Positions 8,862 to 18,953 of a DNA stretch of 64,000 nt are shown here, piece after piece; within the stretch, counting starts at the first letter, position 1; every line of letters begins with the position of its first letter. The DNA is taken from contig CAMZGS010000002.1 of assembly GCA_947306475.1 (NCBI GenBank), positions 62,001 to 126,000 on the forward strand, in the 5' to 3' direction. The stretch comes from an uncultured Comamonas sp. (GTDB lineage Bacteria; Pseudomonadota; Gammaproteobacteria; Burkholderiales; Burkholderiaceae_C). The position numbers and the translations under genes are program-made. Below the pieces are notes generated by a model. It saw nothing but the letters and a program-made list of their open reading frames with translations, made no database searches and was not told the origin of the DNA.

Positions 8862-9890
8862 ATGCTGGCCTACGTTCTCAAGCGCATCTTGCTCATGCTG
8901 CCCACCTTGCTGGGGGTGTTGCTGCTGACCTTCATCGTGATCCAGTTCGTGCCTGGTGGCCCGGTGGAGCAGTACCTGGCCGAGGCCAAGGCGGGCGCCG
9001 GTGTTGGTAGCGAAGGCGGCGGTCTGGCCTACCGGGGCGCGCAGGGCGTCGATGAGCAGCGCCTGCAGGAAATCAAGGCGCTGTACGGCTTCGACAAACC
9101 CGCACACGAGCGCTTTGTGCAGATGCTGGGGCAGTTTGCCCGCTTCGATCTGGGGCGCAGCTTTTTTCAGAACAAGGACGTGTGGCAGCTCATCGTGGAA
9201 AAGCTGCCCGTCTCCATCAGCCTGGGGCTGTGGACGTTTTTCATCAGCTACCTGGTGGCCGTGCCGCTGGGCATCGCCAAAGCGGTGCGCGCGGGCTCGA
9301 GCTTTGATCTGGTGACCACGCTGGTGATTTTGGTGGGCTATGCCATCCCCGGTTTTGTGCTCGGGCTGGCACTGCTGGTGGTGTTCGGTGGGCAGTTGCA
9401 GTGGTTTCCGCTGCGTGGTCTGGTCTCCAGCAACTGGCAGGAACTCAGCCTCATGGGCAAGGTGGTCGATTACCTGTGGCACATCACCTTGCCGGTACTG
9501 GCCATGGTGGCGGGCAGCTTTGCCGTCACCGCCATGCTCACCAAAAACGCTTTTCTGGAAGAAATCCGCAAGCAGTACGTGCTTACCGCCCGCGCCAAGG
9601 GGCTGAGCGACCGGCAGGTGCTCTACCGCCATGTGTTTCGCAATGCGCTGCTGCCCATCGTGACCGGTTTTCCGGCGGCCTTTATCGGGGCGTTTTTTAC
9701 CGGCTCGCTGCTGATTGAAACGCTGTTTTCGCTCGATGGGCTGGGGCTGCTCAGCTACGAGAGCGTCATCCGCCGCGACTACCCCGTGGTGCTGGGCACG
9801 CTGTACCTGTTTACCTTGATTGGGTTGGTCACCAAGCTGATCTCTGACCTGTGTTACGTCTGGGTGGATCCTCGTGTCAAATTCGACTGA
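8862..9890 (+). CDS. yejB: ABC transporter permease YejB
   Basis: A 342-residue inner-membrane permease of the oligopeptide/microcin C type. It opens with the family hallmark helix (MLAYVLKRILLMLPTLLGV) and the EAA-type loop (ARAKGLSDRQVLYRHVFRNALLP, near residues 245-265) that contacts the ATPase. About six membrane helices are evident, with a periplasmic loop after helix 1 (about 35-105). It forms a transporter with YejE and YejF. The start overlaps no Shine-Dalgarno sequence. YejA, the binding protein that starts this operon in E. coli, is absent here; the neighbouring binding-protein gene is divergent and coupled to a GGDEF gene instead. Confidence 0.93.
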   Translation: MLAYVLKRILLMLPTLLGVLLLTFIVIQFVPGGPVEQYLAEAKAGAGVGSEGGGLAYRGAQGVDEQRLQEIKALYGFDKPAHERFVQMLGQFARFDLGRSFFQNKDVWQLIVEKLPVSISLGLWTFFISYLVAVPLGIAKAVRAGSSFDLVTTLVILVGYAIPGFVLGLALLVVFGGQLQWFPLRGLVSSNWQELSLMGKVVDYLWHITLPVLAMVAGSFAVTAMLTKNAFLEEIRKQYVLTARAKGLSDRQVLYRHVFRNALLPIVTGFPAAFIGAFFTGSLLIETLFSLDGLGLLSYESVIRRDYPVVLGTLYLFTLIGLVTKLISDLCYVWVDPRVKFD

Positions 9891-10949
9891 AAGCCTTGCT
9901 GTGACTGCGCTGACAGCTTCCGAAGAAATAGCAGTCTCGCCCGCACGTCGCGCTTGGCGGCGCTTTGCGCGCAACCGTCTGGGGCGCTGGAGTCTGTGGC
10001 TGTTTGTGGCGCTGGTATTGGCCAGCCTGTGCGCCGAGCTGCTGAGCAACGACCGCCCTCTGCTGGTGCGCTATCAGGGCCAGCTCTACACCCCGCTGTG
10101 GCAGGACTACCCCGAAACCACCTTTGGTGGCGACTTCGAAACGCCCACCGATTACCTGGACCCCTTTATCCAAGAGCAACTCAGTGGTAATGGCAACTGG
10201 GCGCTGTTTGCCCCCAACCGCTATGGCGCCAACACCATCAACTACTTTGCCGAGCAGCCCAACCCGGCGCCGCCTTCGCGTGCCAACTGGCTGGGCACCG
10301 ACGAGCGCGGGCGCGACATGCTGGCCCAGCTGCTGTATGGCTTTCGCGTCAGCGCCCTGTTTGCGCTGGCACTGACCGGCATTGGCGTGGTGCTGGGTGT
10401 GCTGGCCGGCGCCATCCAGGGCTTTTTTGGCGGCAGGACCGATCTGGCCTTTCAGCGCTTTATCGAGATCTGGGGCTCCATGCCTGAGCTGTACCTGCTC
10501 ATCATCTTCAGCGCCGTGCTTTCGCCCAGCGTCGGCTTGCTGCTGGTGCTGCTGTCGCTGTTTGGCTGGATGGGCCTGTCGGACTACGTGCGCGCCGAGT
10601 TTTTGCGCAACCGCCAGCTCGACTACGTCAAGGCCGCGCGCGCGCTGGGCGTCTCCAACCGGGCCATCATCTGGCGCCACATCCTGCCCAACAGCTTGAC
10701 GCCCGTGGTCACCTTTTTGCCGTTTCGCATGAGCGCGGCGATTTTGGCGCTGACCTCGCTGGACTTTCTGGGCCTGGGCGTGCCCCCCGGCACCCCCAGT
10801 CTGGGCGAGCTGCTGGCCCAGGGCAAAAACAACATCGATGCCTGGTGGATTTCGCTGTCCACCTTTGGTGTGCTGGTGCTCACCTTGTTGCTGCTGACCT
10901 TTATGGGTGATGCCCTGCGCGATGCGCTTGATCCCAGAAAGGCGCAGTC

Positions 10950-10953
<4 letters not shown>
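9874..10953 (+). CDS. yejE: ABC transporter permease YejE
   Basis: A 359-residue second permease. GTG start, overlapping the end of yejB by 17 bp. An N-terminal cytoplasmic segment precedes helix 1 (near residues 38-58), then a long periplasmic segment typical of YejE (about 60-135, with the PTDYLDPF motif), then a bundle of helices with the EAA loop (ARALGVSNRAIIWRHILPN, about 245-263). It should pair with YejB to form the membrane channel for peptide import. Tight overlaps on both sides (4 bp with yejF) show translational coupling. Substrates of Yej systems include oligopeptides and microcin C; the range here is unknown. Confidence 0.93.
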
Positions 10954-12566
<1,613 letters not shown>

Positions 12567-12572
12567 AAATAA

Positions 12573-12650
12573 AAGCTGCCTGCGCACGATAAAAAAGGGT
12601 TTCAGATAGTTTTCTATCTGAAACCCTTGTGTTTTAAGCGCAAGCAGCTT
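12573..12650. repeat. dispersed palindromic element, copy 2
   Basis: Nested hairpin. The inner arms AAGGGTTTCAGATAG (12595-12609) and CTATCTGAAACCCTT (12614-12628) pair perfectly over 15 bp with a TTTT loop. The outer arms AAGCTGCCTGCGC (12573-12585) and GCGCAAGCAGCTT (12638-12650) match at 12 of 13 positions. It lies between the convergent yejF and gabD genes and could terminate both. Confidence 0.8.
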
Positions 12651-12680
12651 CTGTTATGCGAGCGGCTGCGCTTATGGCGC

Positions 12681-14150
12681 TTATTTCTGGATATCGCCCA
12701 GGCACAGGTACTTCATCTCCAGGTACTCGTCCATGCCGTGGCTGGAGCCTTCGCGGCCCAGGCCGGACTGTTTGACGCCGCCAAAAGGCACGTGCTCGGT
12801 GGAGATCAAACCGGTGTTGATGCCCACCATGCCGTATTCCAGCGCCTCGCTGATGCGGAAGATGCGGCCCACATCGCGGCTGTAGAAGTAGCTGGCCAGG
12901 CCAAACTCGGTGGCGTTGGCTGCGGCAATGGCGTCTTCTTCGGTGTGGAAGCGGAAGATCGGCGCCAGCGGGCCAAAGGTTTCCTGGCGCGCCACCAGCA
13001 TGTCGGCTGTGGCATCGGCAATGATGGTCGGGGCGTAGAACTGGCCGTGCAGCTTGTGCCCGCCGGTCACCAAGCGCCCGCCCTTGGCCAGGGCATCGTC
13101 CACGTGCTGCTGCACCTTGTCGAGCGCAGCGGGCTCGATCATCGGGCCGAGCACCACGCCATCGTCAAAGCCATTGCCAATCTTGAGGGCGCGCACCTTC
13201 TCAGCGTAGAGCTGCACAAACTGCTCGTACACGCCGTCTTGCACATACAGGCGGTTGGCGCAGACGCAGGTTTGGCCGGCGTTGCGATACTTGCTGGCGA
13301 TGGCGCCATCGACGGCGGATTCCAGATCGGCATCGTCAAACACGATGAAGGGCGCGTTGCCGCCCAGCTCCAGCGCCAGTTTTTTCACGGTGGGGGCGCA
13401 TTGCTGCATCAGGATGCGGCCCACTTCGGTGCTGCCGGTAAAGCTCAGGTGGCGCACGGTGTCGCTCTCGCACAGCAGCTTGCCCACGGCAATGCTGCCT
13501 TGCGCGTCGCTGGTCACCACGTTGAGCACGCCAGCGGGAATGCCCGCGCGGTGCGCCAGCTCGGCCGCCGCCAGCGCCGACAGGGGTGTGAGCTCTGCGG
13601 GTTTGATCACCACCGGGCAGCCAGCGGCCAGCGCCGGGGCGACCTTGCGCGTGATCATGGCCAGCGGGAAGTTCCACGGCGTGATCGCCGCGCACACGCC
13701 AATCGGCTGGCGCAGCACCAGCAGGCGCTTGTTGTTGTCGAACTGGGGCAGCGTCTGGCCGTTGGTGCGCTTGGCTTCTTCGGCAAACCACTCGACAAAG
13801 CTGGCGCCGTAGGCGATTTCGCCGCGCGCTTCGGCCAGGGGCTTGCCTTGCTCGGCGGTGAGGATGCGCGCCAGGTCTTCCTGGTGCTCCATGAGCAGCT
13901 GGTACCAGCGCAGCAGGATGGCGTGGCGCTGCTTGCCGGTGAGGTTGCGCCAAGCGGGCCAGGCGGCGTTGGCCGCGTCGATGGCCTGCTGGGTGGCGTT
14001 GGCGTCCAGGCAGGCGACGTCGGCCAGGTGCTCACCAGTGGCCGGGTTGTCCACGGCAAAGCGGCTGTTGCCAGCCACCCAGCTGCCGTTGATGTAGGCA
14101 TCGGTGCGTAGCAGACCGGGATCGCGCAGAAGGGTGAGGGGAGAGGTCAT
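12681..14150 (-). CDS. gabD: succinate-semialdehyde dehydrogenase
   Basis: A 489-residue NAD(P)-dependent aldehyde dehydrogenase that oxidises succinate semialdehyde to succinate in GABA breakdown. The general base Glu261 (ELGGNAPF) and catalytic Cys295 (AGQTCVC) are in place, along with the PWNFP segment near 158-162 and the FTGS cofactor loop at 237-240. The ATG at 14150 gives the usual N-terminus; a further upstream in-frame start falls in a dispersed repeat and is rejected. It lies downstream of gabT on the same strand but is separated from it by a repeat element, so it may have its own promoter or depend on read-through. Other short-chain semialdehydes are possible substrates; the gabT partner makes succinate semialdehyde most likely. 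Confidence 0.9.
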   Translation of the reverse strand: MTSPLTLLRDPGLLRTDAYINGSWVAGNSRFAVDNPATGEHLADVACLDANATQQAIDAANAAWPAWRNLTGKQRHAILLRWYQLLMEHQEDLARILTAEQGKPLAEARGEIAYGASFVEWFAEEAKRTNGQTLPQFDNNKRLLVLRQPIGVCAAITPWNFPLAMITRKVAPALAAGCPVVIKPAELTPLSALAAAELAHRAGIPAGVLNVVTSDAQGSIAVGKLLCESDTVRHLSFTGSTEVGRILMQQCAPTVKKLALELGGNAPFIVFDDADLESAVDGAIASKYRNAGQTCVCANRLYVQDGVYEQFVQLYAEKVRALKIGNGFDDGVVLGPMIEPAALDKVQQHVDDALAKGGRLVTGGHKLHGQFYAPTIIADATADMLVARQETFGPLAPIFRFHTEEDAIAAANATEFGLASYFYSRDVGRIFRISEALEYGMVGINTGLISTEHVPFGGVKQSGLGREGSSHGMDEYLEMKYLCLGDIQK

Positions 14151-14165
14151 AGGTATCCGTTTTCG

Positions 14166-14247
14166 AGAGCTGCAAGCGCTGGTGTACAAAGGATTTCAGG
14201 ATAAAAATAGCCTGAAACCGTTGCACAGTCAGCGCCAGAAGCTTTTA
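14166..14247. repeat. dispersed palindromic element, copy 3
   Basis: Outer landmarks AGCTGCAAGCGCTG (from 14168) and CAGCGCCAGAAGCTT (ending about 14244) are imperfect inverted arms. The inner arms GGATTTCAGG (near 14191-14200) and CCTGAAACC (near 14211-14219) pair across an A-rich loop. It lies between gabT and gabD and stops about 16 bp before the gabD start, leaving little room for another promoter. Confidence 0.7.
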
Positions 14248-14292
14248 AAACAAGAGCATGCGGGCAAAACGCCGAGGCGCCTGCCCCCCACA

Positions 14293-15597
14293 TCATGCCG
14301 CCAGCGCAGCGGTCACGCTGGCGCTGAGGATGTCCAGACCCTCGGCCAGCACCTCGTCCTGCACCGTCAGCGGCACCAGGATGCGGATGACGTTGCTGTA
14401 GGTGCCGCAGGACAGCAGGATCAGGCCGCGTGCGGCAGCCTCGGTGACGACGCGCCTGGTGGCTTCGGCATCGGGCAGGTTGGGGTCGCCGTTCTTGCAG
14501 ATTTCAAAGGCCACCATGGCGCCGGGGCCACGCACATCGACGATGGCCGGGTGCTGCTTGGCCAGTTCGCGCAGGTGGCTGCGCATGCGCTCGCCGATGA
14601 TCTTGGCGCGCTCCAGCAGGTTTTCCTCGGCAAACACGCGCTGCACCGCCAGGGCAGCGACCACGGCCACGGGATTGCCGGCGTAGGTGCCGCCCAGGCC
14701 GCCGACCACGGGGGCGTCCATCACATCGGCACGGCCGGTCACGGCCGACAGCGGGTAGCCACCGGCCAGGGACTTGGCGCTGGTGATCAGGTCGGGTGCC
14801 ACGGGCCACTGCTCGCAGGCGTACCAGGTGCCGGTGCGGCCTGCGCCGGTCTGCACCTCGTCGGCAATCAGCAAGATGCCGTGCTCATCGGCAATGGCTT
14901 TGAGGCCTGCGACAAACTCGTTGGGCGCGGGCACAAAGCCACCTTCGCCTTGCACCGGCTCCAGAATGAAGGCAGCGGTGCGCGCCGGGTCAATGTCGTG
15001 CTTGAGCAGCTGGCGCACCGATTCGAGCGCGTCCTCGACGCTCACGCCATGCAGCGCGTTGGGGTAGCGGGCGTGGAACAGCTCGCCGGTGAAGGGGCCA
15101 AAGCCGGTCTTGTAGGGCATGACCTTGCCGGTCAGGCCCATGGTCAGGTTGGTGCGGCCATGGAAGGCGCCGTGGAAGGCGATGATGCCGGGGCGGCCCG
15201 TGAAGGCGCGGGCGATCTTGACGGCGTTTTCCACCGCCTCGGCGCCGGTGCTCAGCAGCATGGTCTTCTTGGGCGCGTTGCCGGGGGCCAGGGCGTTGAG
15301 CTTTTCGGCCAGCTCCACGTAGGACTCATAGGCCACCACCTGGAAGCAGGTGTGGCTGTACCGTTCGACCTGCTCCTTCACGGCAGCGGTGATGGTGGGG
15401 TGGCTGTGACCGGTGTTGAGCACGGCAATGCCGCCGGCAAAGTCGATGTGGCGGCGGCCTTCAACGTCCCAAATCTCGGAGTTGTGCGCACGCTCGATGA
15501 AGATGTTGTGCGACTGGCCCACGCCACGCGGCATGGCGGCATGGCGGCGGGCCATCAGGGCGTCGTTGGTGCGTGCGGGGGTCTGGGGGGTGGTCAT
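14293..15597 (-). CDS. gabT: 4-aminobutyrate aminotransferase
   Basis: A 434-residue class III PLP aminotransferase. It transfers the amino group of GABA to 2-oxoglutarate, giving succinate semialdehyde and glutamate. The PLP lysine is Lys275 in SAKSLAGG, with the DEVQTGAGRTG block at 246-256 and EPVQGEGG at 213-220. The ATG at 15597 has GGAGACA six bases upstream, which decides it over longer in-frame starts. Gene pair with gabD downstream; a MocR-type regulator diverges 233 bp upstream and probably controls it. Related omega-aminotransferases (5-aminovalerate) cannot be excluded. Confidence 0.92.
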   Translation of the reverse strand: MTTPQTPARTNDALMARRHAAMPRGVGQSHNIFIERAHNSEIWDVEGRRHIDFAGGIAVLNTGHSHPTITAAVKEQVERYSHTCFQVVAYESYVELAEKLNALAPGNAPKKTMLLSTGAEAVENAVKIARAFTGRPGIIAFHGAFHGRTNLTMGLTGKVMPYKTGFGPFTGELFHARYPNALHGVSVEDALESVRQLLKHDIDPARTAAFILEPVQGEGGFVPAPNEFVAGLKAIADEHGILLIADEVQTGAGRTGTWYACEQWPVAPDLITSAKSLAGGYPLSAVTGRADVMDAPVVGGLGGTYAGNPVAVVAALAVQRVFAEENLLERAKIIGERMRSHLRELAKQHPAIVDVRGPGAMVAFEICKNGDPNLPDAEATRRVVTEAAARGLILLSCGTYSNVIRILVPLTVQDEVLAEGLDILSASVTAALAA

Positions 15598-15680
15598 GGG
15601 TGTCTCCTGTGCATAAAGCGGTGGTCTGCGGAAGCAGGCGCCATTCGTTTGCCAGGTGCGCCAGTCCACAGGGCACAGGC

Positions 15681-15763
15681 ACTGTAGAAAAAAGCTCAAG
15701 GACCAGCCATGTACAGTTTCACACTGTCACTTGCTGACTGTGCTGTATGCTTGGCCGGTACAG
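15681..15763. promoter_or_regulatory. candidate operator region between gabT and the MocR regulator
   Basis: The divergent intergenic region contains repeated ACTGT words at 15681, 15723 and 15737, GTACAG at 15711-15716 and 15758-15763 (direct, 47 bp apart) and CTGTA at 15743-15747 (inverted to the first). MocR/GabR regulators are known to bind direct repeats in such intervals. The motif is read by eye; no clear -35/-10 pair was found for either gene. Confidence 0.35.
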
Positions 15764-15830
15764 GAAAACCCTCACCAAACCCCCGCCATCCGGTGCGTGT
15801 GGGTTTCTTTTTTTCTTGGTTTGATTTTTG

Positions 15831-17246
15831 ATGCTGCAGTTACAACACGATGCACCCACCCCTTTAGTCACCCAGATCACCGAAGGCATCCGCGCGCTGA
15901 TTGAGGCGCAGACCCTCAAGCCCGGCGCCAAGCTGCCTTCGATTCGTGCATTTGCGGTCGCTCATGCGGTCAGTGTGTTCACTGTGGTGGAGGCCTACGA
16001 TCGGCTGGTGGCCCAGGGGTGGCTGACCAGCCGCGCCAATGCGGGCTTTTTTGTCAACCGCTCCAGCGCCGAGGTGGGGGAGGGGGAGCTGCCCGAGCGC
16101 GTCAAGCCCGTGTTTGATGCCGCCTGGTATCTGCGCCAGATTTTTGAAAACCGCGATTGGCCCATGACGCCGGGCTGCGGTTGGCTGCCCGACGACTGGA
16201 TGTTTGGCGAAGGCGTGCGCCGCGGCTTGCGCAAACTGGCCACGCAGAATCTGACGCTCAGCGGCTATGGCGATCCGATGGGCCTGCTGGGTCTGCGCCA
16301 GTTCATCGTGCACAGTCTGGTGCAGGAGCGGCGCATCCAGGCCAATGCCGCGCAGGTGCTGCTCACCCACGGCGCCAGCCAGGGGCTGGACTTGGCAGCG
16401 CGCACCCTGGTGCAGCCCGGTGATGTGGTGCTGGTCGATGACCCGGGCTACCCCAATTTGATGAGTCTGCTGCGCTCGCTGGGCGCGCGTCTGGTGGGGG
16501 TGCCGCGCACGCCCACGGGCTACGACCTGCCGGCGCTGGAGCAGCTGCTCAAGCAATGGCGCCCCAAGGCGTTTTTCACCCAACCGCGCTTGCAAAGCCC
16601 AACGTGCTCCAGCGTGAGCTTGTCGCAGATGCACCAGGTGCTGCAGTGGGCCAGCCAGCACGACTTTATGGTGGTGGAAAACGACATCTACGCCGAGATG
16701 GACAGCAGCCAGCAGCTGTGCCTGGCCAGCCTGGATCAGCTGCAGCGCGTGATCTATCTGGGCAACTATTCCAAGAGCATCTCGCCCAATCTGCGCGTGG
16801 GCTATGTGCTGGCGCATCCGCAGGTGGTGCAGCAGCTGGTGCAGCTGAAGATGCTCTCGGGCCTGACCAGCTCGGAAGTGTCCGAGCAGCTGATGCTCAA
16901 CATCCTCACCGACGGGCGCTGGCGCAAACACTTGAAGAGTCTGCACGAGCGCCTGGCGCAGGCCCATGACCACGTGGCCGAACAGCTGCACGCCCTGGGC
17001 TTTGAGCTGTTCTGCGAGCCGCGCGAGGGCATGTACCTGTGGGCGCACCATCCTGCTGTGCCCGACAGCACGGTGATGGTCGATGCCGCCGCGCAAAGCA
17101 ACATCCTGCTGGGCCTGGGGCGGCTGTTTTTTGTCGAGCAGCAGCCCACCGGCTGGCTGCGCTTCAACGTCGCCTGCAGTCTGGATCCGCAGCTGTGGCA
17201 GTGGCTGCGCCAGTGGCTGGCGCAGCACGCACCCGCTGCCGGCTAG
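15831..17246 (+). CDS. MocR-type (GntR-aminotransferase) transcription regulator
   Basis: A 471-residue fusion regulator. Residues 1-75 form a GntR-type winged helix (PLVTQITEGIRALIE, LPSIRAFAVAHAVS, TVVEAYDRL). Residues of about 100-471 are an aminotransferase-like domain with the PLP lysine at Lys315 (GNYSKSISP). MocR proteins such as GabR sense an amine or PLP through this domain and usually regulate an adjacent metabolic operon. Divergent from gabT, so GABA-responsive control is a reasonable inference. The ATG at 15831 is used rather than the TTG one codon upstream. No Shine-Dalgarno is obvious (TTTTTG before the ATG). Effector unproven. Confidence 0.88.
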   Translation: MLQLQHDAPTPLVTQITEGIRALIEAQTLKPGAKLPSIRAFAVAHAVSVFTVVEAYDRLVAQGWLTSRANAGFFVNRSSAEVGEGELPERVKPVFDAAWYLRQIFENRDWPMTPGCGWLPDDWMFGEGVRRGLRKLATQNLTLSGYGDPMGLLGLRQFIVHSLVQERRIQANAAQVLLTHGASQGLDLAARTLVQPGDVVLVDDPGYPNLMSLLRSLGARLVGVPRTPTGYDLPALEQLLKQWRPKAFFTQPRLQSPTCSSVSLSQMHQVLQWASQHDFMVVENDIYAEMDSSQQLCLASLDQLQRVIYLGNYSKSISPNLRVGYVLAHPQVVQQLVQLKMLSGLTSSEVSEQLMLNILTDGRWRKHLKSLHERLAQAHDHVAEQLHALGFELFCEPREGMYLWAHHPAVPDSTVMVDAAAQSNILLGLGRLFFVEQQPTGWLRFNVACSLDPQLWQWLRQWLAQHAPAAG

Positions 17247-17298
17247 GCCCATCCGCCATGGCAGCGCCGTGGCCGGCAGCTCCGGTAATTTTTGGTGT

Positions 17299-17326
17299 TT
17301 GCCTGCCAGCGGCGGCTGGATATGAA
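17299..17326 (+). promoter_or_regulatory. candidate promoter for the 53-residue protein gene
   Basis: TTGCCT (17299-17304) and TATGAA (17321-17326) are separated by 16 bp and lie about 48 bp upstream of the small gene. The hexamers fit sigma-70 moderately well. Confidence 0.4.
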
Positions 17327-17373
17327 AGAATGCAGGGTTTTTCTTAGTCCCCCTTCCCTCAGGAGCAATCAAC

Positions 17374-17535
17374 ATGGGCAACAAAATCGTCACCGAAGCC
17401 GATCGCAAGCGCACCCCCCGTCCCGTTCCCCCCAATGGCTACAGCATCCCCACCGGCGGTCGTGGTCAGCGCGTGAGCCAGGAGCGTGGTGTGCACACCC
17501 GCTTCAAGAAGAACCCCGGCAAGCGCCACGGCTAA
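17374..17535 (+). CDS. small basic protein of unknown function (53 aa)
   Basis: A 53-residue open frame with a strong ribosome site (AGGAG at 17361-17365, eight bases before the ATG) and a clean stop, followed 35 bp later by an intrinsic terminator. It is rich in Lys and Arg (RKRTPRPVPP near residues 11-20, FKKNPGKRHG at the C-terminus) plus Gly and Pro, with no hydrophobic core or membrane segment. This composition suggests a nucleic-acid or ribosome-associated peptide, but no family is recognised. It has its own promoter candidate and terminator, so it appears to be an independent transcription unit, which argues that it is real. Function unknown. Confidence 0.7.
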   Translation: MGNKIVTEADRKRTPRPVPPNGYSIPTGGRGQRVSQERGVHTRFKKNPGKRHG

Positions 17536-17570
17536 GCCCTGCCTTTTCTGGTAGCGCCCCTGGCGGTCCC

Positions 17571-17602
17571 AGCCCCGCGCGCAAGCCCGGGGCTTGTTTT
17601 TT
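17571..17602 (+). terminator. intrinsic terminator after the small protein gene
   Basis: AGCCCCG (17571-17577) pairs with CGGGGCT (17588-17594), followed by TGTTTTTT. It ends 32 bp before the thioredoxin-like gene. Confidence 0.75.
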
Positions 17603-17633
17603 GGTGCTGCTGCAAGCAGAGAAAGCGCTGAAC

Positions 17634-18026
17634 ATGGCCGATGCACAACATTTCCCCTCCCAGCCACCGGCAACGCCGGCATGGAGCGTGGTCTGCCTGT
17701 GCGCGCAGTGGTGTGCCACCTGCCGCGCCTACCAGGTCACCTTTGCCGCCCTCAAGGAGCAGCATCCGCAGGTGCGGTGGGCCTGGGTGGATATTGAAGA
17801 TGAAGAAGAGGTGGTGGGGGAGCTGGACATCGACACCTTTCCCACCATCCTGATTGTCCAGGGCAGCACCGCCCGCTTTCTGGGCGCCCAGCCGCCGCAG
17901 GCAGCGGTGTTGCAGCGCCTGTTGCAGTCCCTGCAGGCATCGGCTGGGGCTGCGGCGCAGGTCGATGCCCAGGCGCAGGCCCTGTGGCAGCGGCTGCAAC
18001 CCTGGCTGGCGCAGCGCGACAGCTAG
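17634..18026 (+). CDS. thioredoxin-family protein (WCATC)
   Basis: A 130-residue protein with a thioredoxin fold and a WCATC redox motif (Trp26, Cys27, Cys30) in the usual place after the first strand; DTFPTILI (residues 67-74) supplies the cis-proline. The ATG at 17634 gives the domain with a short leader and no signal peptide, so it should act in the cytoplasm. Both cysteines are intact, so disulfide exchange is expected; the CATC dipeptide differs from the CGPC of TrxA, suggesting a specialised substrate. A C-terminal helical extension (about 95-130) follows the domain. It is transcribed upstream of the rimP promoter but is not part of that operon. Confidence 0.82.
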   Translation: MADAQHFPSQPPATPAWSVVCLCAQWCATCRAYQVTFAALKEQHPQVRWAWVDIEDEEEVVGELDIDTFPTILIVQGSTARFLGAQPPQAAVLQRLLQSLQASAGAAAQVDAQAQALWQRLQPWLAQRDS

Positions 18027-18054
18027 CGCGCCTTGTGGATAGGTGGCAGAGGGC

Positions 18055-18084
18055 TTGGCTTTTCAAGTATTTGCCAGCTATAAT
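18055..18084 (+). promoter_or_regulatory. sigma-70 promoter of the rimP-nusA-infB operon
   Basis: A perfect -10 TATAAT at 18079-18084 and TTGGCT at 18055-18060, spaced 18 bp. Transcription would begin near 18091, about 11 bases before the terminator-like hairpin described next. Confidence 0.75.
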
Positions 18085-18101
18085 CCGCCATTCACGACCA
18101 G

Positions 18102-18130
18102 ACGGGCGGGTAACACCGCCCGTTTTTTTT
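18102..18130 (+). terminator. leader attenuator hairpin upstream of rimP
   Basis: ACGGGCGG (18102-18109) pairs perfectly with CCGCCCGT (18116-18123), with a six-base loop, followed by a run of eight T. This is a textbook intrinsic terminator placed roughly 11-40 bases after the predicted transcription start and about 115 bp before rimP. It must be read through for rimP, nusA and infB to be expressed, so an attenuation role is inferred. Confidence 0.75.
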
Positions 18131-18245
18131 GGTCGTTTGCAAGTGGTTGGCAGCCGCCTGCAAGCAAGATGCCCCTCAAAATCGGTGCTTGCTGTGGCCG
18201 GTTGCTGGTGTTTGTCCCTTTGGAAAGATAAAGAGCAGGCAAAAA

Positions 18246-18842
18246 GTGGCATTGCAGCAAATCGTTGAGCAGACCGTGACAGGCTTGGGTTACGAACTGG
18301 TGGAGATCGAGCGCTCCGCCGGCGGACTTTTGCGCATCACCATCGATTTGCCCTGGCAGCCCCCGCAAGCAGGGCAGGAGTCAGCAGCGCCCCAGCAGCC
18401 TGAGGCCTTCATCACCGTAGAAGATTGCGAAAAGGTCACGCGCCAGCTGCAGTTTGCGCTGGAGGTTGAAGGCGTGGACTATCAGCGCCTGGAGGTTTCC
18501 TCGCCCGGCATCGATCGGCTGCTGCGCAACGAAACGGACTTCGTGCGCTTTACCGGCGAGCTGGTGGACCTTACGCTCAAGCAGCCCATCGGTGCAGCTG
18601 CGCAGGGACAGGTCAACGCCAACCGCAAGAAGTTTCGCGGTACGCTGGAGCGTCTGGAAGACGGGCGCTGGCAGATCGTCTGGAGCGACGAGCCTGCACG
18701 CAAGCCGGGGCAGAAGGTCAGCAAGAAACGTGAGCCTGCGCCGCTGCAGGCCATGATCTTCACCCTGGACGAGCTCAAGGAAGCGCGCCTGGCGCCGGTG
18801 GTCAATTTCAAGGGGCGTGCAGCCAAGCCGCTGCAGGCCTGA
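18246..18842 (+). CDS. rimP: ribosome maturation factor RimP
   Basis: A 198-residue cytoplasmic factor needed for maturation of the 30S subunit. The N-terminal alpha/beta domain (VEQTVTGLGYELVEIE, residues 6-21) and the conserved LEVSSPGIDRLL segment (about 82-93) identify it, followed by the Sm-like C-terminal domain. It is longer than E. coli RimP because of inserted segments near residues 38-55 and 115-165 (Lys/Arg rich). The start is a GTG with AGG eight bases upstream; longer frames extend into the leader hairpin and are rejected. First gene of the conserved rimP-nusA-infB operon. Confidence 0.93.
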   Translation: MALQQIVEQTVTGLGYELVEIERSAGGLLRITIDLPWQPPQAGQESAAPQQPEAFITVEDCEKVTRQLQFALEVEGVDYQRLEVSSPGIDRLLRNETDFVRFTGELVDLTLKQPIGAAAQGQVNANRKKFRGTLERLEDGRWQIVWSDEPARKPGQKVSKKREPAPLQAMIFTLDELKEARLAPVVNFKGRAAKPLQA

Positions 18843-18953
18843 AGTGGGTTAAGTCGTACGAGTAAAGAAAGACGCCAGAGGCGCTGTCCCAGGGTTTACG
18901 GTTTGGGGCCAGTGGCCCGGGCCGTCGATGGATGAAATGAGGAGTGTGGTCGC

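Noticed and set aside
8754-10049. N-terminal extension of the solute-binding protein frame across yejB
   Set aside because: Antisense to an intact permease gene; the signal peptide starts at 8753.
17292-17633. Longer start for the thioredoxin-like protein
   Set aside because: Would run through the 53-residue gene and its terminator in another frame.
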